A stretch of 39,941 nt of DNA. Origin: Myxococcales bacterium. Lineage in GTDB: Bacteria; Myxococcota_A; UBA9042; GCA-2863065. The position numbers and the translations under genes were made by a program. The notes below the pieces were generated by a model. It made no database searches and had not been told where the DNA came from. It was given only the letters and a program-made list of their open reading frames with translations. Positions 8,375-15,277 of this stretch are shown here, in pieces. Numbering within the stretch: the first letter of the stretch is position 1; each line of letters opens with the position of its first letter. The DNA is taken from the NCBI GenBank assembly GCA_018780435.1, contig JADMJS010000500.1, forward strand, positions 1-39,941, in the 5' to 3' direction.

Positions 8375-9334
8375 ATGAAGAACGGCGTCATCCTCATCAC
8401 GCTCCTGACCCTCTACGTCACCCACACGACGCCCGCCGACGCCTGTAGCGGCATCCGCTCGGAGACCCGTCTCCCTGCGGACGGCGACTCGGAGGTGCCT
8501 GTAAATACACGCGTCTTCGTGGGTGGCTTCGGGCCGGGCGGCGTCGGTCCCTACGAGGATCCAGACTGGATTCCGACCCTGCGCGGCCCGGATGGGCTGG
8601 TCGCGGTCGACGTCGAACATGGCGGCGACGGCCGCGCGGCGTGGGCTCTGCTCACGCCCAAGACGTCACTCACGGCCAACACCACGTATACCGTCGAGGG
8701 CAGCTTCTTGGCGGCGTCGACGTTCACGACCGGCGCCGAGCCCGACACCACCCCACCCGAGCCTCTCGCGCCGTTCAAGCTCACTGCCAACAACCCGGAC
8801 CGTTGCGAACCCCTGTCGACGTGCGGCTGGAGCTCTACGCTCGTGATCGACCGAGACATCCGTAGCGACGCCTCTGCGGTCATTCGAGTCTTCGTTCGGA
8901 AGGTGGGCGACGACGCTCCGGAGCTGGTTGGCGTCATCCCCGAGAGCACGAGCGGGTGGGGGCTCGGAAGCGCCACCGCAGCCAACAACTCACGAGCGTT
9001 TCCGCTGACACCCGGGTCTTCCGCGAGCGGGTCTAGCCCCGAGGACTGGTTCGACCAAGAGTGGTGCATCCGCCTCGTCGCGGAAGACCTGGCCGGCAAC
9101 GTGACGGCGATGGCTGACGCGCCCGAGACCTGCGCGATCCTCCTCGACGGCCGTCCGATCGACTGCAGCGAGGAGGCCCCCGGCGACTCCGACGTCGCAC
9201 CCGCGACGGCGAGCAGCGCGAGCGGCTGCGCTACCACCCGTGGCTCGACACCGTGGGCGATATCCCTGATTCTACTGGGTTTACTCGCGGCCCACTCACG
9301 CCGCCACCACAGCGCGGGCAATGTGGTGGCTTGA
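8375..9334 (+). CDS. Surface protein with Ig-like domain and MYXO-CTERM-like tail
   Basis: A 319-aa protein from ATG 8375. An in-frame ATG at 8342 overlaps the previous stop (ATGA), but it would put eleven extra residues before the signal peptide. MKNGVILITLLTLYVTHTTP acts as the signal peptide with cleavage near ADA-CSG. Residues ~30-110 resemble a Big_5-type Ig-like domain (PADGDSEVPVNTRVFVGGFG ... TSLTANTTYTV). A second beta-rich domain with paired Cys residues follows. The end, SGCATTRGSTPWAISLILLG then SRRHH, fits the MYXO-CTERM pattern. It is probably exported and anchored at the cell surface. The function is unknown. Confidence 0.8.
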   Translation: MKNGVILITLLTLYVTHTTPADACSGIRSETRLPADGDSEVPVNTRVFVGGFGPGGVGPYEDPDWIPTLRGPDGLVAVDVEHGGDGRAAWALLTPKTSLTANTTYTVEGSFLAASTFTTGAEPDTTPPEPLAPFKLTANNPDRCEPLSTCGWSSTLVIDRDIRSDASAVIRVFVRKVGDDAPELVGVIPESTSGWGLGSATAANNSRAFPLTPGSSASGSSPEDWFDQEWCIRLVAEDLAGNVTAMADAPETCAILLDGRPIDCSEEAPGDSDVAPATASSASGCATTRGSTPWAISLILLGLLAAHSRRHHSAGNVVA

Positions 9335-9361
9335 CCTGCCGCACTCGGGAGCACGACGAAC

Positions 9362-9805
9362 GTGACCACCACCCACGAGCTCTTCCCCTACTTCCGCTTC
9401 AAAGACACCGGCGCCGCGATCCGCTTTTATTGCGAGGCCTTCGGAGCCACGGAGCGCTTTCGACTCACAGAGCCGTCCGGCCGAATCGGCCACGCCGAGG
9501 TGCAGCTTGGACCGACGGCCGTCCTCATGCTCTCGGACGAGTTTCCGGAGTTCGGGATCACCGTGCCTGCGAGCACCGAGTCGCTCGGTCCGTCGATCCA
9601 CCTGCATGTCGATGACACCGACGCGTTCGCCGCGCGAGCCGTCGCGGCCGGCGCGACCCTCGTGACGCCGCCGACCGACCAATTCTACGGCGAGCGCTCC
9701 TGCAGGCTCGTCGACCCTTTCGGATACGTCTGGCTCGTCGGAAGTTCGATCGAGACTCTCACGCCCGACGAGATGCAGCGGCGCTACACCGCGCTCTTCG
9801 ACTAG
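9362..9805 (+). CDS. PhnB-like VOC-family protein
   Basis: A 147-aa protein starting at GTG 9362. It opens with LFPYFRFKDTGAAIRFYCEA and contains HAEVQLG, SIHLHVDD and TDQFYGERSCRLVDPFGYVW. This is the layout of the PhnB/YdhR-like glyoxalase subgroup with two beta-alpha-beta-beta-beta modules. It ends with TPDEMQRRY, like many PhnB-type proteins. It is a cytoplasmic protein of unknown substrate. It is paralogous in layout to the VOC gene at 22.5 kb. The stop codon touches the start of the long hairpin element that follows. Confidence 0.9.
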   Translation: MTTTHELFPYFRFKDTGAAIRFYCEAFGATERFRLTEPSGRIGHAEVQLGPTAVLMLSDEFPEFGITVPASTESLGPSIHLHVDDTDAFAARAVAAGATLVTPPTDQFYGERSCRLVDPFGYVWLVGSSIETLTPDEMQRRYTALFD

Positions 9806-9966
9806 ATGCCCTCGGCGGAAGTCCCGACACCCACGCGTGCCAGCGCCCAGGTTCGGGAGCGAGGAGGGCCGACGAAGTCGTAGCCCTGACCTACGTCGAG
9901 GAGGGCCCACGACGCTCCCGGACTTGGGCGTCAGCGCGGGGGTGTTGGGACTTTCGCCGAGGGCAT
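9806..9966 (+). other. 161-bp long hairpin element (structured RNA or MITE-like)
   Basis: Starting one base after the VOC stop codon, bases 9806-9832 pair with 9940-9966 over 27 bp, and bases 9843-9861 pair with 9913-9931 over 19 bp. A short imperfect segment with a small internal loop joins the two stems. The terminal loop (9862-9912) can form smaller stems. In the two main stems there are five non-Watson-Crick positions, and all are G-U wobbles when read as plus-strand RNA. The joining segment has two A-C mismatches. It could be a terminator, a leader or attenuator for the carotenoid-oxygenase gene starting 106 bp downstream, or a miniature inverted-repeat element. I see no clear target-site duplication. 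Confidence 0.75.
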
Positions 9967-10072
9967 GGGCCGCGCCGTCTCACGCGAGCCCGCCGTGCGA
10001 AAGCTCTGACGCGAAACTCGACGGCGCGCCCCGCCTGAAGAACACTCTGCGTGAAACAGCAGAGGATGAGCC

Positions 10073-11485
10073 ATGCGCGACTTCGAAGTGACCATGCAGG
10101 ACGTGCCCGCCACGGTGGCAACAGCGTTCGAATCCATCGAGGGCACCGTCCCTGCCGACCTCGCGGGCACGCTCTACCGTAATGGGCCCGGGGCCTTCTC
10201 GGCGGGCGCCGACGCCTTCCATCTCCTCGACGCCCACGCGTTCGTCGCGGCGGTGACCTTTGATGGTGGGAGGGCGTCCTTTCGCGGCCGGACGCTCGAC
10301 ACGCCCCTTCGGGCTTCGGAGCTGAAGGCCGGCAAGCAGCTACAGCGGCGCATCTTCACGAATCCAAAGGGGAAACGGCACCTCTTCGACGTGACGCTGC
10401 CGAACCTCGCGGCGCACGACATCTACGTTTGGGGTGGCACCCCGGTCGCCTGCGACGCGCCCGGTCACTACGTCCTCGACCCAGAGACCTTCGCGGTCCG
10501 CGGGCCGGCGCCACTCGAAGCCGTGCGGCCGAACAAGCAGGCGACTTTCTGCCCAATGCCGCGCGTCGACACGGCGACCGGCCGCCTCGTGATCTACACG
10601 GTGGACCCCGGCATCGTTAGGAACGATCTCGTCGAGTTCGTCGAAATCGACAAAGCCTGGAACGTCGTCCACCGAATCAAACACCGCCTGCCCGGCAAGG
10701 CCATCCTGCTTCACGATCTCGCGGTAACCGCGACTCACTATGTCGTCCCGGAGTTCGCCCACCTCGACGTGCCCGCCGTCCTGTGGGGGAAGAAGCCGAT
10801 CTACGCCTGCACCGGCTTCCCGGCCGGTTACAAGGCGCGGATCTTCGTGCTTCCTCGCACGCCGGGCGCGCCGGCCCGCCACGTCGAGCTTGCACCGGGC
10901 GAGCAGGTCTTTCACCTCTTCAACGCCTACGACGACGCTGGCGCCGTCGTCGTAGACGCCATCGTCTATTCGAGCGCAGTGAACTTCACGGCATTCGCCC
11001 CGCCCTACCAGCGTGAGGGTGTCGGGAGCGAAGGCGCCCACCCTGTGCGCTTCCGGCTCGACCTCGCCACCGGCGCCGTGACGCGCACCGACGGCACGGT
11101 CCGCGTCGATTCACCAGACGTGAACCCGGCCTACCACGGCCGGCCCTACCGCTTCGGGTATGCGGCCGCCAAAACATCCGTCGGCGACGAGCCCGAACCC
11201 GAGGGCTACTTCTGGTACCATGGCTGCACCAAGATCGACCTCGAGACAGGTCGTGACGAGACCTGGGACGCCGGCCCGCGCAGCTTCTGCTCGCCTGCTG
11301 TCTTCGCGCCGCGCGTCGCTGCGACGTCGGAGGACGATGGCTACGTGCTCGCTTGGATCACCGACGCCGAAACGCGTCGCTCCGCGCTGGTCATCGTCGA
11401 CGCCCGTGCGATGGCGGCAGGGCCGGTGGCGACGTTGTGGTTGCCGCACGCCCTCCCGCCAGTGAGCCATGGGCTCTTCGTCTGA
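10073..11485 (+). CDS. Carotenoid cleavage oxygenase (RPE65/CCD) family protein
   Basis: A 470-aa protein of usual family length. Members are seven-bladed propellers that hold Fe(II) with four His residues and cleave carotenoid, apocarotenoid or stilbene double bonds. Family motifs seen: GTLYRNGPG near residue 32, LLHDLAVTATHYV (His 214), VFHLFNAYDD (His 281) and the C-terminal PPVSHGLFV (His 466). The first iron ligand is normally in an A-H-P-x-x-D segment. Here that place reads CPMPRVDTATGRL with Met 162, so one His appears to be missing. No signal peptide is seen. No carotenoid synthesis genes lie nearby. The fold is clear, but activity is uncertain. Confidence 0.88.
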   Translation: MRDFEVTMQDVPATVATAFESIEGTVPADLAGTLYRNGPGAFSAGADAFHLLDAHAFVAAVTFDGGRASFRGRTLDTPLRASELKAGKQLQRRIFTNPKGKRHLFDVTLPNLAAHDIYVWGGTPVACDAPGHYVLDPETFAVRGPAPLEAVRPNKQATFCPMPRVDTATGRLVIYTVDPGIVRNDLVEFVEIDKAWNVVHRIKHRLPGKAILLHDLAVTATHYVVPEFAHLDVPAVLWGKKPIYACTGFPAGYKARIFVLPRTPGAPARHVELAPGEQVFHLFNAYDDAGAVVVDAIVYSSAVNFTAFAPPYQREGVGSEGAHPVRFRLDLATGAVTRTDGTVRVDSPDVNPAYHGRPYRFGYAAAKTSVGDEPEPEGYFWYHGCTKIDLETGRDETWDAGPRSFCSPAVFAPRVAATSEDDGYVLAWITDAETRRSALVIVDARAMAAGPVATLWLPHALPPVSHGLFV

Positions 11486-11497
11486 CCTCATACGGTC

Positions 11498-12178
11498 TCA
11501 GAGCCGCTTCAACACCTGCAGCGCAAGGGCCTTTACGGATTGGGGATTCTGGCCGGTCAGGAGCGCGCCATCCTCCTCCACGCGCGACATGAAAGGCAGG
11601 AAGTTCTTCCGGTAGACCGCGCCCTTGGCGACCAGCTCCGTCTCAAGGAGGTAGGGCATGTGCTTCAGAGAGCCCGCGAGCCGATCTTCGAAGTTCGAAA
11701 AACCAGTGACGCGTTTTCCTGCCACCAGCGACCGGCCGTGGACGTCGACGGAATCGATGAATCCACAGACCCCGTGACACACGCCGCTCAAGAGCTTGCC
11801 GGCCGCGGACATCGCGGTGATGAGCCGCTGTAGCGCGGGTGACTGCCGGAAATCCCACATCGTCCCGTGCCCGCCAGACAGGTAGAGGACGTCGTAAGAC
11901 GCTGGGTCGATGTCGCTGGCCGCGAGGGAGCTATCTAGCGTTGCCTTCATGCGGGGATCGCTGAGGAAGGCCACATTGGCGGGGTCCTTCAGCGCGCTCG
12001 CCTTGATGCTGTTCGCGTCGAGGGGGATCTTCCCGCCCGTTGGGCTGGCGATGTCCACGCGGTGACCGGCGCGCTGGAGCTCGTGCGTGAAGTGGGTCAG
12101 CTCGGACAGCCAAAGGCCGGTCTGCCCGTAGTGCAGGGTCGGTCCGCTGTTGGTCGCGATCGCAATCACTCGCTTCAT
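11498..12178 (-). CDS. DJ-1/PfpI-family protein (Hsp31-like)
   Basis: A 226-aa protein. ATG 12178 has GAGGGG upstream. RVIAIATNSG, then SELTHFTHELQRAGHRVDIA, LYLSGGHGTMWDF and SGVCHGVCGF match the class-I glutamine-amidotransferase-like fold of DJ-1/PfpI/Hsp31 proteins. Glu 26, the nucleophilic-elbow Cys 134 and His 135 form the expected active site. Relatives act as glyoxalase III, protein deglycase or holding chaperones. The precise role is open. The gene is convergent with the carotenoid-oxygenase gene, with 12 bp between the two stops. Confidence 0.92.
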   Translation of the reverse strand: MKRVIAIATNSGPTLHYGQTGLWLSELTHFTHELQRAGHRVDIASPTGGKIPLDANSIKASALKDPANVAFLSDPRMKATLDSSLAASDIDPASYDVLYLSGGHGTMWDFRQSPALQRLITAMSAAGKLLSGVCHGVCGFIDSVDVHGRSLVAGKRVTGFSNFEDRLAGSLKHMPYLLETELVAKGAVYRKNFLPFMSRVEEDGALLTGQNPQSVKALALQVLKRL

Positions 12179-12601
12179 GAGAACCCCTCGCCGACGCGTG
12201 TTCGTTGGACGGCGTGAGCCTTGAACACCACGCACCAATGCCCGTCAAGGAGCCGTCGGACTGAGCGCTCCGCGATTGCCTACTGCAGCCGGGTGAGTGG
12301 ATCATCGGTGGTCACGATGCCGACGACTACCCCGAGCTCGCGATCGGCGCTCCGACAGGAACCTCGGCCAACCTTCCGGACTGACACCATATGAAGATGG
12401 ACCAACCCTGGCGAAGCCCGTCCCACCGCGATCGCCGTCGAAGTGGACCGCTGGTCCAACACCATTGGTTGTCTCCGGCCTTCTTTTGGCCGAGGTTCCT
12501 GTCCGAACGCCAGCGCGCTCGGGCGTTCGAGCGCCGGCAAGGTCTGCATCCTGGCTGCCCGTGGCTCGCACTACGCCTGAAACGGGAGTAGGATCACCGG
12601 C
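12179..12601. other. Intergenic region with a possible FG-GAP relic
   Basis: No intact gene is seen in these ~420 bp. In one plus-strand frame, bases ~12289-12384 read GEWIIGGHDADDYPELAIGA, then PTGTSANLPD and a stop. This resembles the D-x-N-x-D-G-(Y/W)-x-D-L-x-(I/V)-G-(A/S)-P core of FG-GAP repeats. It has no start codon and may be a relic of a larger gene or chance. The bases just before 12602 carry a good ribosome site (GGGAGTAGGA) for the next gene. Confidence 0.3.
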
Positions 12602-13558
12602 ATGCGTCCAGGCACTCGACTTATTGCTCCCACTTCTGAGGTCCTCGCCCTCCTCCGTCGTTCCCGTCTGCGCAGTACGGACGTCGTGGCGCAGGTCCCT
12701 GGCGTCTCCCTCGTCGACCTCGCCTCTCGTCAACTGCTCCAGCTTCCACTCGTCCATACGCACCCGAAGATTGGACGAGGCCTTGAGGTGTACCCGCTCG
12801 CCCATGGCGGGACGCTCAACTTTGGTCTCTCCGAGCAGCACTTCCTGACGCCGCACCCGAACGACCCCAGCGGAAACGCAGGGTACTTCCCGTCCATCGA
12901 ATCGCTGGACATTGAATTGGATCCGGCCGCGAAGGGCCAAAAGTCCCCTTGTTTTTTGGCCAACCTTCGCGGTGGGCTCGTGACGGACACCCACGATAGT
13001 GATCCGAACCGTGCACTGCGGGCCCGTGTGGTCACGCTGCGGCCCGAGACCATCCTCATGCGCTTCAGCGACCCCGGGCCTGGCCGTGCGGACGGACCAT
13101 GGTGGACGTCGCCCGCCGCGTTCCTCGACATCCTCATGGCGCGGGAGGCGCGCGCCGACGCCGGACGCATCGGCGTCAAGCGTGGAGTCACCGCTGCGGA
13201 CACGCTCTCGTTCCTGGAGCGCGCGCGGGAGTACTCGCAAGTCCTGCGTGGGTGGAGCGGCATGGACATGTTGTACGTGCGCAAGGTGTACCGGCCCATC
13301 CGGGTGTTCCTCGGTGTCGGCAAGGCCACCATCGTCGATGGCACGACCGGTGAGGCCTTCGAAGACGCCAACTTCCAGCTCTACGTCCCTAGCCTCGGCA
13401 CCGAAGAGTCGCGTCCGTTCATTTCCCCGCCGGTGGTCTACCGAACGGACGAGGTCATCTCGAAGGGAATCCCGTTCCTCGACCAGATCATACGCAGCGG
13501 CGCCACCCGACAGCAGATCGCAGAGGCCGTCGCCAAGGCACTCTACGCCCAAAAGTGA
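12602..13558 (+). CDS. Hypothetical protein, 318 aa, unrecognised family
   Basis: ATG 12602 follows GGGAGTAGGA with good spacing, and the frame has normal high-GC codon use throughout, so this is a real gene. There is no signal peptide and no membrane helix. The N-terminus is a basic helical segment (SEVLALLRRSRLRSTDVVAQ). The middle contains PLAHGGTLNFGLSEQHFLTP and a stretch rich in Asp, Pro and Arg. The C-terminal third has VLRGWSGMDMLYVRKVYRP, RVFLGVGKATIVDGTTGEAF and a final helix (QQIAEAVAKALYAQK). I recognise no catalytic motif. It stands alone between a DJ-1 gene and the duplicated region. Confidence 0.75.
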   Translation: MRPGTRLIAPTSEVLALLRRSRLRSTDVVAQVPGVSLVDLASRQLLQLPLVHTHPKIGRGLEVYPLAHGGTLNFGLSEQHFLTPHPNDPSGNAGYFPSIESLDIELDPAAKGQKSPCFLANLRGGLVTDTHDSDPNRALRARVVTLRPETILMRFSDPGPGRADGPWWTSPAAFLDILMAREARADAGRIGVKRGVTAADTLSFLERAREYSQVLRGWSGMDMLYVRKVYRPIRVFLGVGKATIVDGTTGEAFEDANFQLYVPSLGTEESRPFISPPVVYRTDEVISKGIPFLDQIIRSGATRQQIAEAVAKALYAQK

Positions 13559-13716
13559 CGAGCCGCCGGGCTCCGACCCGGACAAGAGGGACTGACGCCC
13601 AGCCAGCGCGTGGATCAGCGCGGGGTGTTCTGCGGCCCCGTAGCGCGGGCGGGCATGGCGGGATCTCGGCGATGATCATCCAAATATTGGTCACCCTATC
13701 GGATACCAAGCGTCCA

Positions 13717-14117
13717 GCCCGAACCTCAGGTTCGCACCACCCGCCCATCCTCCCAGACGGTGTAGCGCCCCGCCGTAAGCTCGCCGGCGTCGACCAAAAC
13801 CCCGGTCGTCGGGAAGACCACACGCACCGGCGCGGACGTGGCGCGGCCGAGGCCGATGTGGAGCCATGGGGTGTCACCGCTGCCCGTGCCGTGGCTGCCG
13901 GCGCGCTCTTGGAGCCGCTCTTTGCCGGCGACTTTGGCGATGACGCGAGCGCCGATGCCCCTCGTGTTCGAGTGGCCGGCACCCAGGCCGCGGGGGCGGA
14001 TCTGGAGGGCGTAGTGGCCGAAACGATTGCGGTTTCGGAAGGCGGTGCGCGCGAGGAGGTCGAGGTCGCCGTCGTTATCGAGGTCGCCCGTGACGCTGCC
14101 CCAGCCGTTCAGGACGA
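13717..14117. repeat. Direct repeat, left copy (401 bp)
   Basis: This segment matches 14877-15277 at a constant offset of 1160 bp with no indels. I count 19 mismatches (about 95% identity). Eighteen fall in the first 160 bp. Bases 13877-14093 (217 bp) are identical in both copies. It covers the end of the FG-GAP/UnbV gene, its stop codon and 9 bp beyond. Confidence 0.95.
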
Positions 14118-14139
14118 GTCGTTTGGGGCGAGGGCCCAC
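13726..14139 (-). pseudogene. Duplicated 3' fragment of the FG-GAP/UnbV lipoprotein gene
   Basis: The frame encodes the last ~130 residues of the neighbouring lipoprotein: one FG-GAP/VCBS unit (WGSVTGDLDNDGDLDLLA) and the ASPIC/UnbV domain (NTRGIGARVIAKVAGKERLQ ... HIGLGRATSAPVRV). It lacks the signal peptide, lipobox and all other repeats, so by itself it is not a functional secreted protein. A GTG at 14139 directly abuts the stop of vapC (TGA-GTG), so it could be translated by coupling; its first ~8 residues are not homologous to the parent. The frame has stayed open, which suggests the copy is recent or is maintained by gene conversion. Confidence 0.85.
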
Positions 14140-14571
14140 TCAGACGAGGGGGTTTCGAGTACGCAGGTCGGGGAATCGGCCGAAGTCCCGGTCGGCGGGC
14201 AACAGCTCGGTAACGCCATGGGACAAGCGCAGCGCGGCGATCCGCGCATCATGGACCATCGGGCCTTCGATATGAGCGTTGCGAGTCAAGCGGGCGATGT
14301 GTCGAAGGTGGTCCGAGTTTTCGGCTAGGAGAACAGTACTTGGCGACTTCAGCCACGCTTCGATCTGCGCCAACGCCTGCTCGGCGGAGGAGGGTGGCCG
14401 GAAGATCCGTGGGTGGGTCACCTTGGCATCGAACTCATGGACGCATGGCCAAGGAATGGCCCACCCGGCGTAGCCTTCGGCCAGTGCACGTAGGGTCGTC
14501 TTGGCCTGCAAGTGAAACGGTGATTCCGCCCGGTGGGCGTGGACTAAGACATTCGTGCCGACGGCGATCAT
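14140..14571 (-). CDS. vapC: PIN-domain protein, VapC-like toxin with altered active site
   Basis: A 143-aa protein starting at ATG 14571, whose start overlaps the antitoxin stop by 4 bp (ATGA). VapC toxins are Mg-dependent endoribonucleases with a quartet of acidic residues. Here the first motif reads MIAVGTNVLVHAHRAESPFH, where the family has D-T-N; residue 5 is Gly (codon GGC). The remaining acidic positions are present: Glu 46 in VHEFDAK, Asp 108 in VHDARIAAL, and Asp 127/129 in ADRDFGRF. The length and last helix are normal. Loss of the first Asp normally weakens or abolishes activity, so this may be an inactive or noncanonical VapC. It is followed immediately by the duplicated lipoprotein fragment. 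Confidence 0.88.
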   Translation of the reverse strand: MIAVGTNVLVHAHRAESPFHLQAKTTLRALAEGYAGWAIPWPCVHEFDAKVTHPRIFRPPSSAEQALAQIEAWLKSPSTVLLAENSDHLRHIARLTRNAHIEGPMVHDARIAALRLSHGVTELLPADRDFGRFPDLRTRNPLV

Positions 14572-14807
14572 CGCTCGGCGTCGTCGTATGCCAGCTCGCG
14601 CGGGAGCTCCCACGGGAGGCCGGGTGCCAGACCGTCGCCACACACGCTGAGATCGGCAAGGAGGTACGGAGGTGCCGCCTCCGTTCGGCGCCGGAGGACC
14701 AACCGGAGCCCCTCCACGACCAACGCGTCCAACGACGTGCCCTGTTCGGCCGCAACGGCCATCACGCGCTCGGCAAGCTCGTCATCGATGTCGATGGTCA
14801 TCTTCAT
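14568..14807 (-). CDS. vapB: VapB-like ribbon-helix-helix antitoxin
   Basis: A 79-aa protein. The first ~45 residues, MKMTIDIDDELAERVMAVAA followed by EQGTSLDALVVEGLRLVLRR, form a ribbon-helix-helix DNA-binding domain (a beta strand and two helices). The C-terminal part (LPWELPRELAYDDAER) is the likely toxin-binding tail. It would neutralise the PIN protein and repress its own promoter. The gene order (antitoxin first, 4-bp overlap) is typical of vapBC. A GAGAGAA ribosome site lies just upstream of the ATG. Confidence 0.9.
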   Translation of the reverse strand: MKMTIDIDDELAERVMAVAAEQGTSLDALVVEGLRLVLRRRTEAAPPYLLADLSVCGDGLAPGLPWELPRELAYDDAER

Positions 14808-14876
14808 CGGGTTCTCTCAAGTCCCTACATCTGCCTAAAAGCGACGTCCACTCCGATCCTACCGGCGACGCGTTGG

Positions 14877-15277
14877 GCCCGAACCTCAGTCCCGCACCAC
14901 CCGCCCATCCTCATACACACTGTAGCGACCCGCGGTGAGCTCGCCGGCGTCGACCACCACCCCGGTCGTCGGGAAGAGCACGCGCACCGGCGCGGACGTG
15001 GCGCGGCCGAGGCCGATGTGGAGCCATGGCGAGTCGCCGCTGCCCGTGCCGTGGCTGCCGGCGCGCTCTTGGAGCCGCTCTTTGCCGGCGACTTTGGCGA
15101 TGACGCGAGCGCCGATGCCCCTCGTGTTCGAGTGGCCGGCACCCAGGCCGCGGGGGCGGATCTGGAGGGCGTAGTGGCCGAAACGATTGCGGTTTCGGAA
15201 GGCGGTGCGCGCGAGGAGGTCGAGGTCGCCGTCGTTATCGAGGTCGCCCGTGATGCTGCCCCAGCCGTTCAGGACGA
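14877..15277. repeat. Direct repeat, right copy (401 bp)
   Basis: This is the parental copy at the 3' end of the intact FG-GAP/UnbV lipoprotein gene, matching 13717-14117. The homology stops sharply at 15277, inside the gene, and at 14877, 9 bp past its stop codon. The vapBC pair sits exactly between the two copies. Confidence 0.95.

Noticed and set aside
12297..12848. 183-codon plus-strand frame before the 318-aa gene
   Set aside because: Ser/Arg/Pro-rich wrong-frame composition, overlapping the start of the well-supported gene at 12602. Only the short FG-GAP-like stretch in a different frame was kept, at low confidence.
13679..13703. Palindromes GATGATCATC and CCAAATATTGG in a short AT-rich patch
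   Set aside because: They could be an operator or terminator, but they are short, adjacent to gene ends only, and have no oriented promoter or T-run, so no function is claimed.
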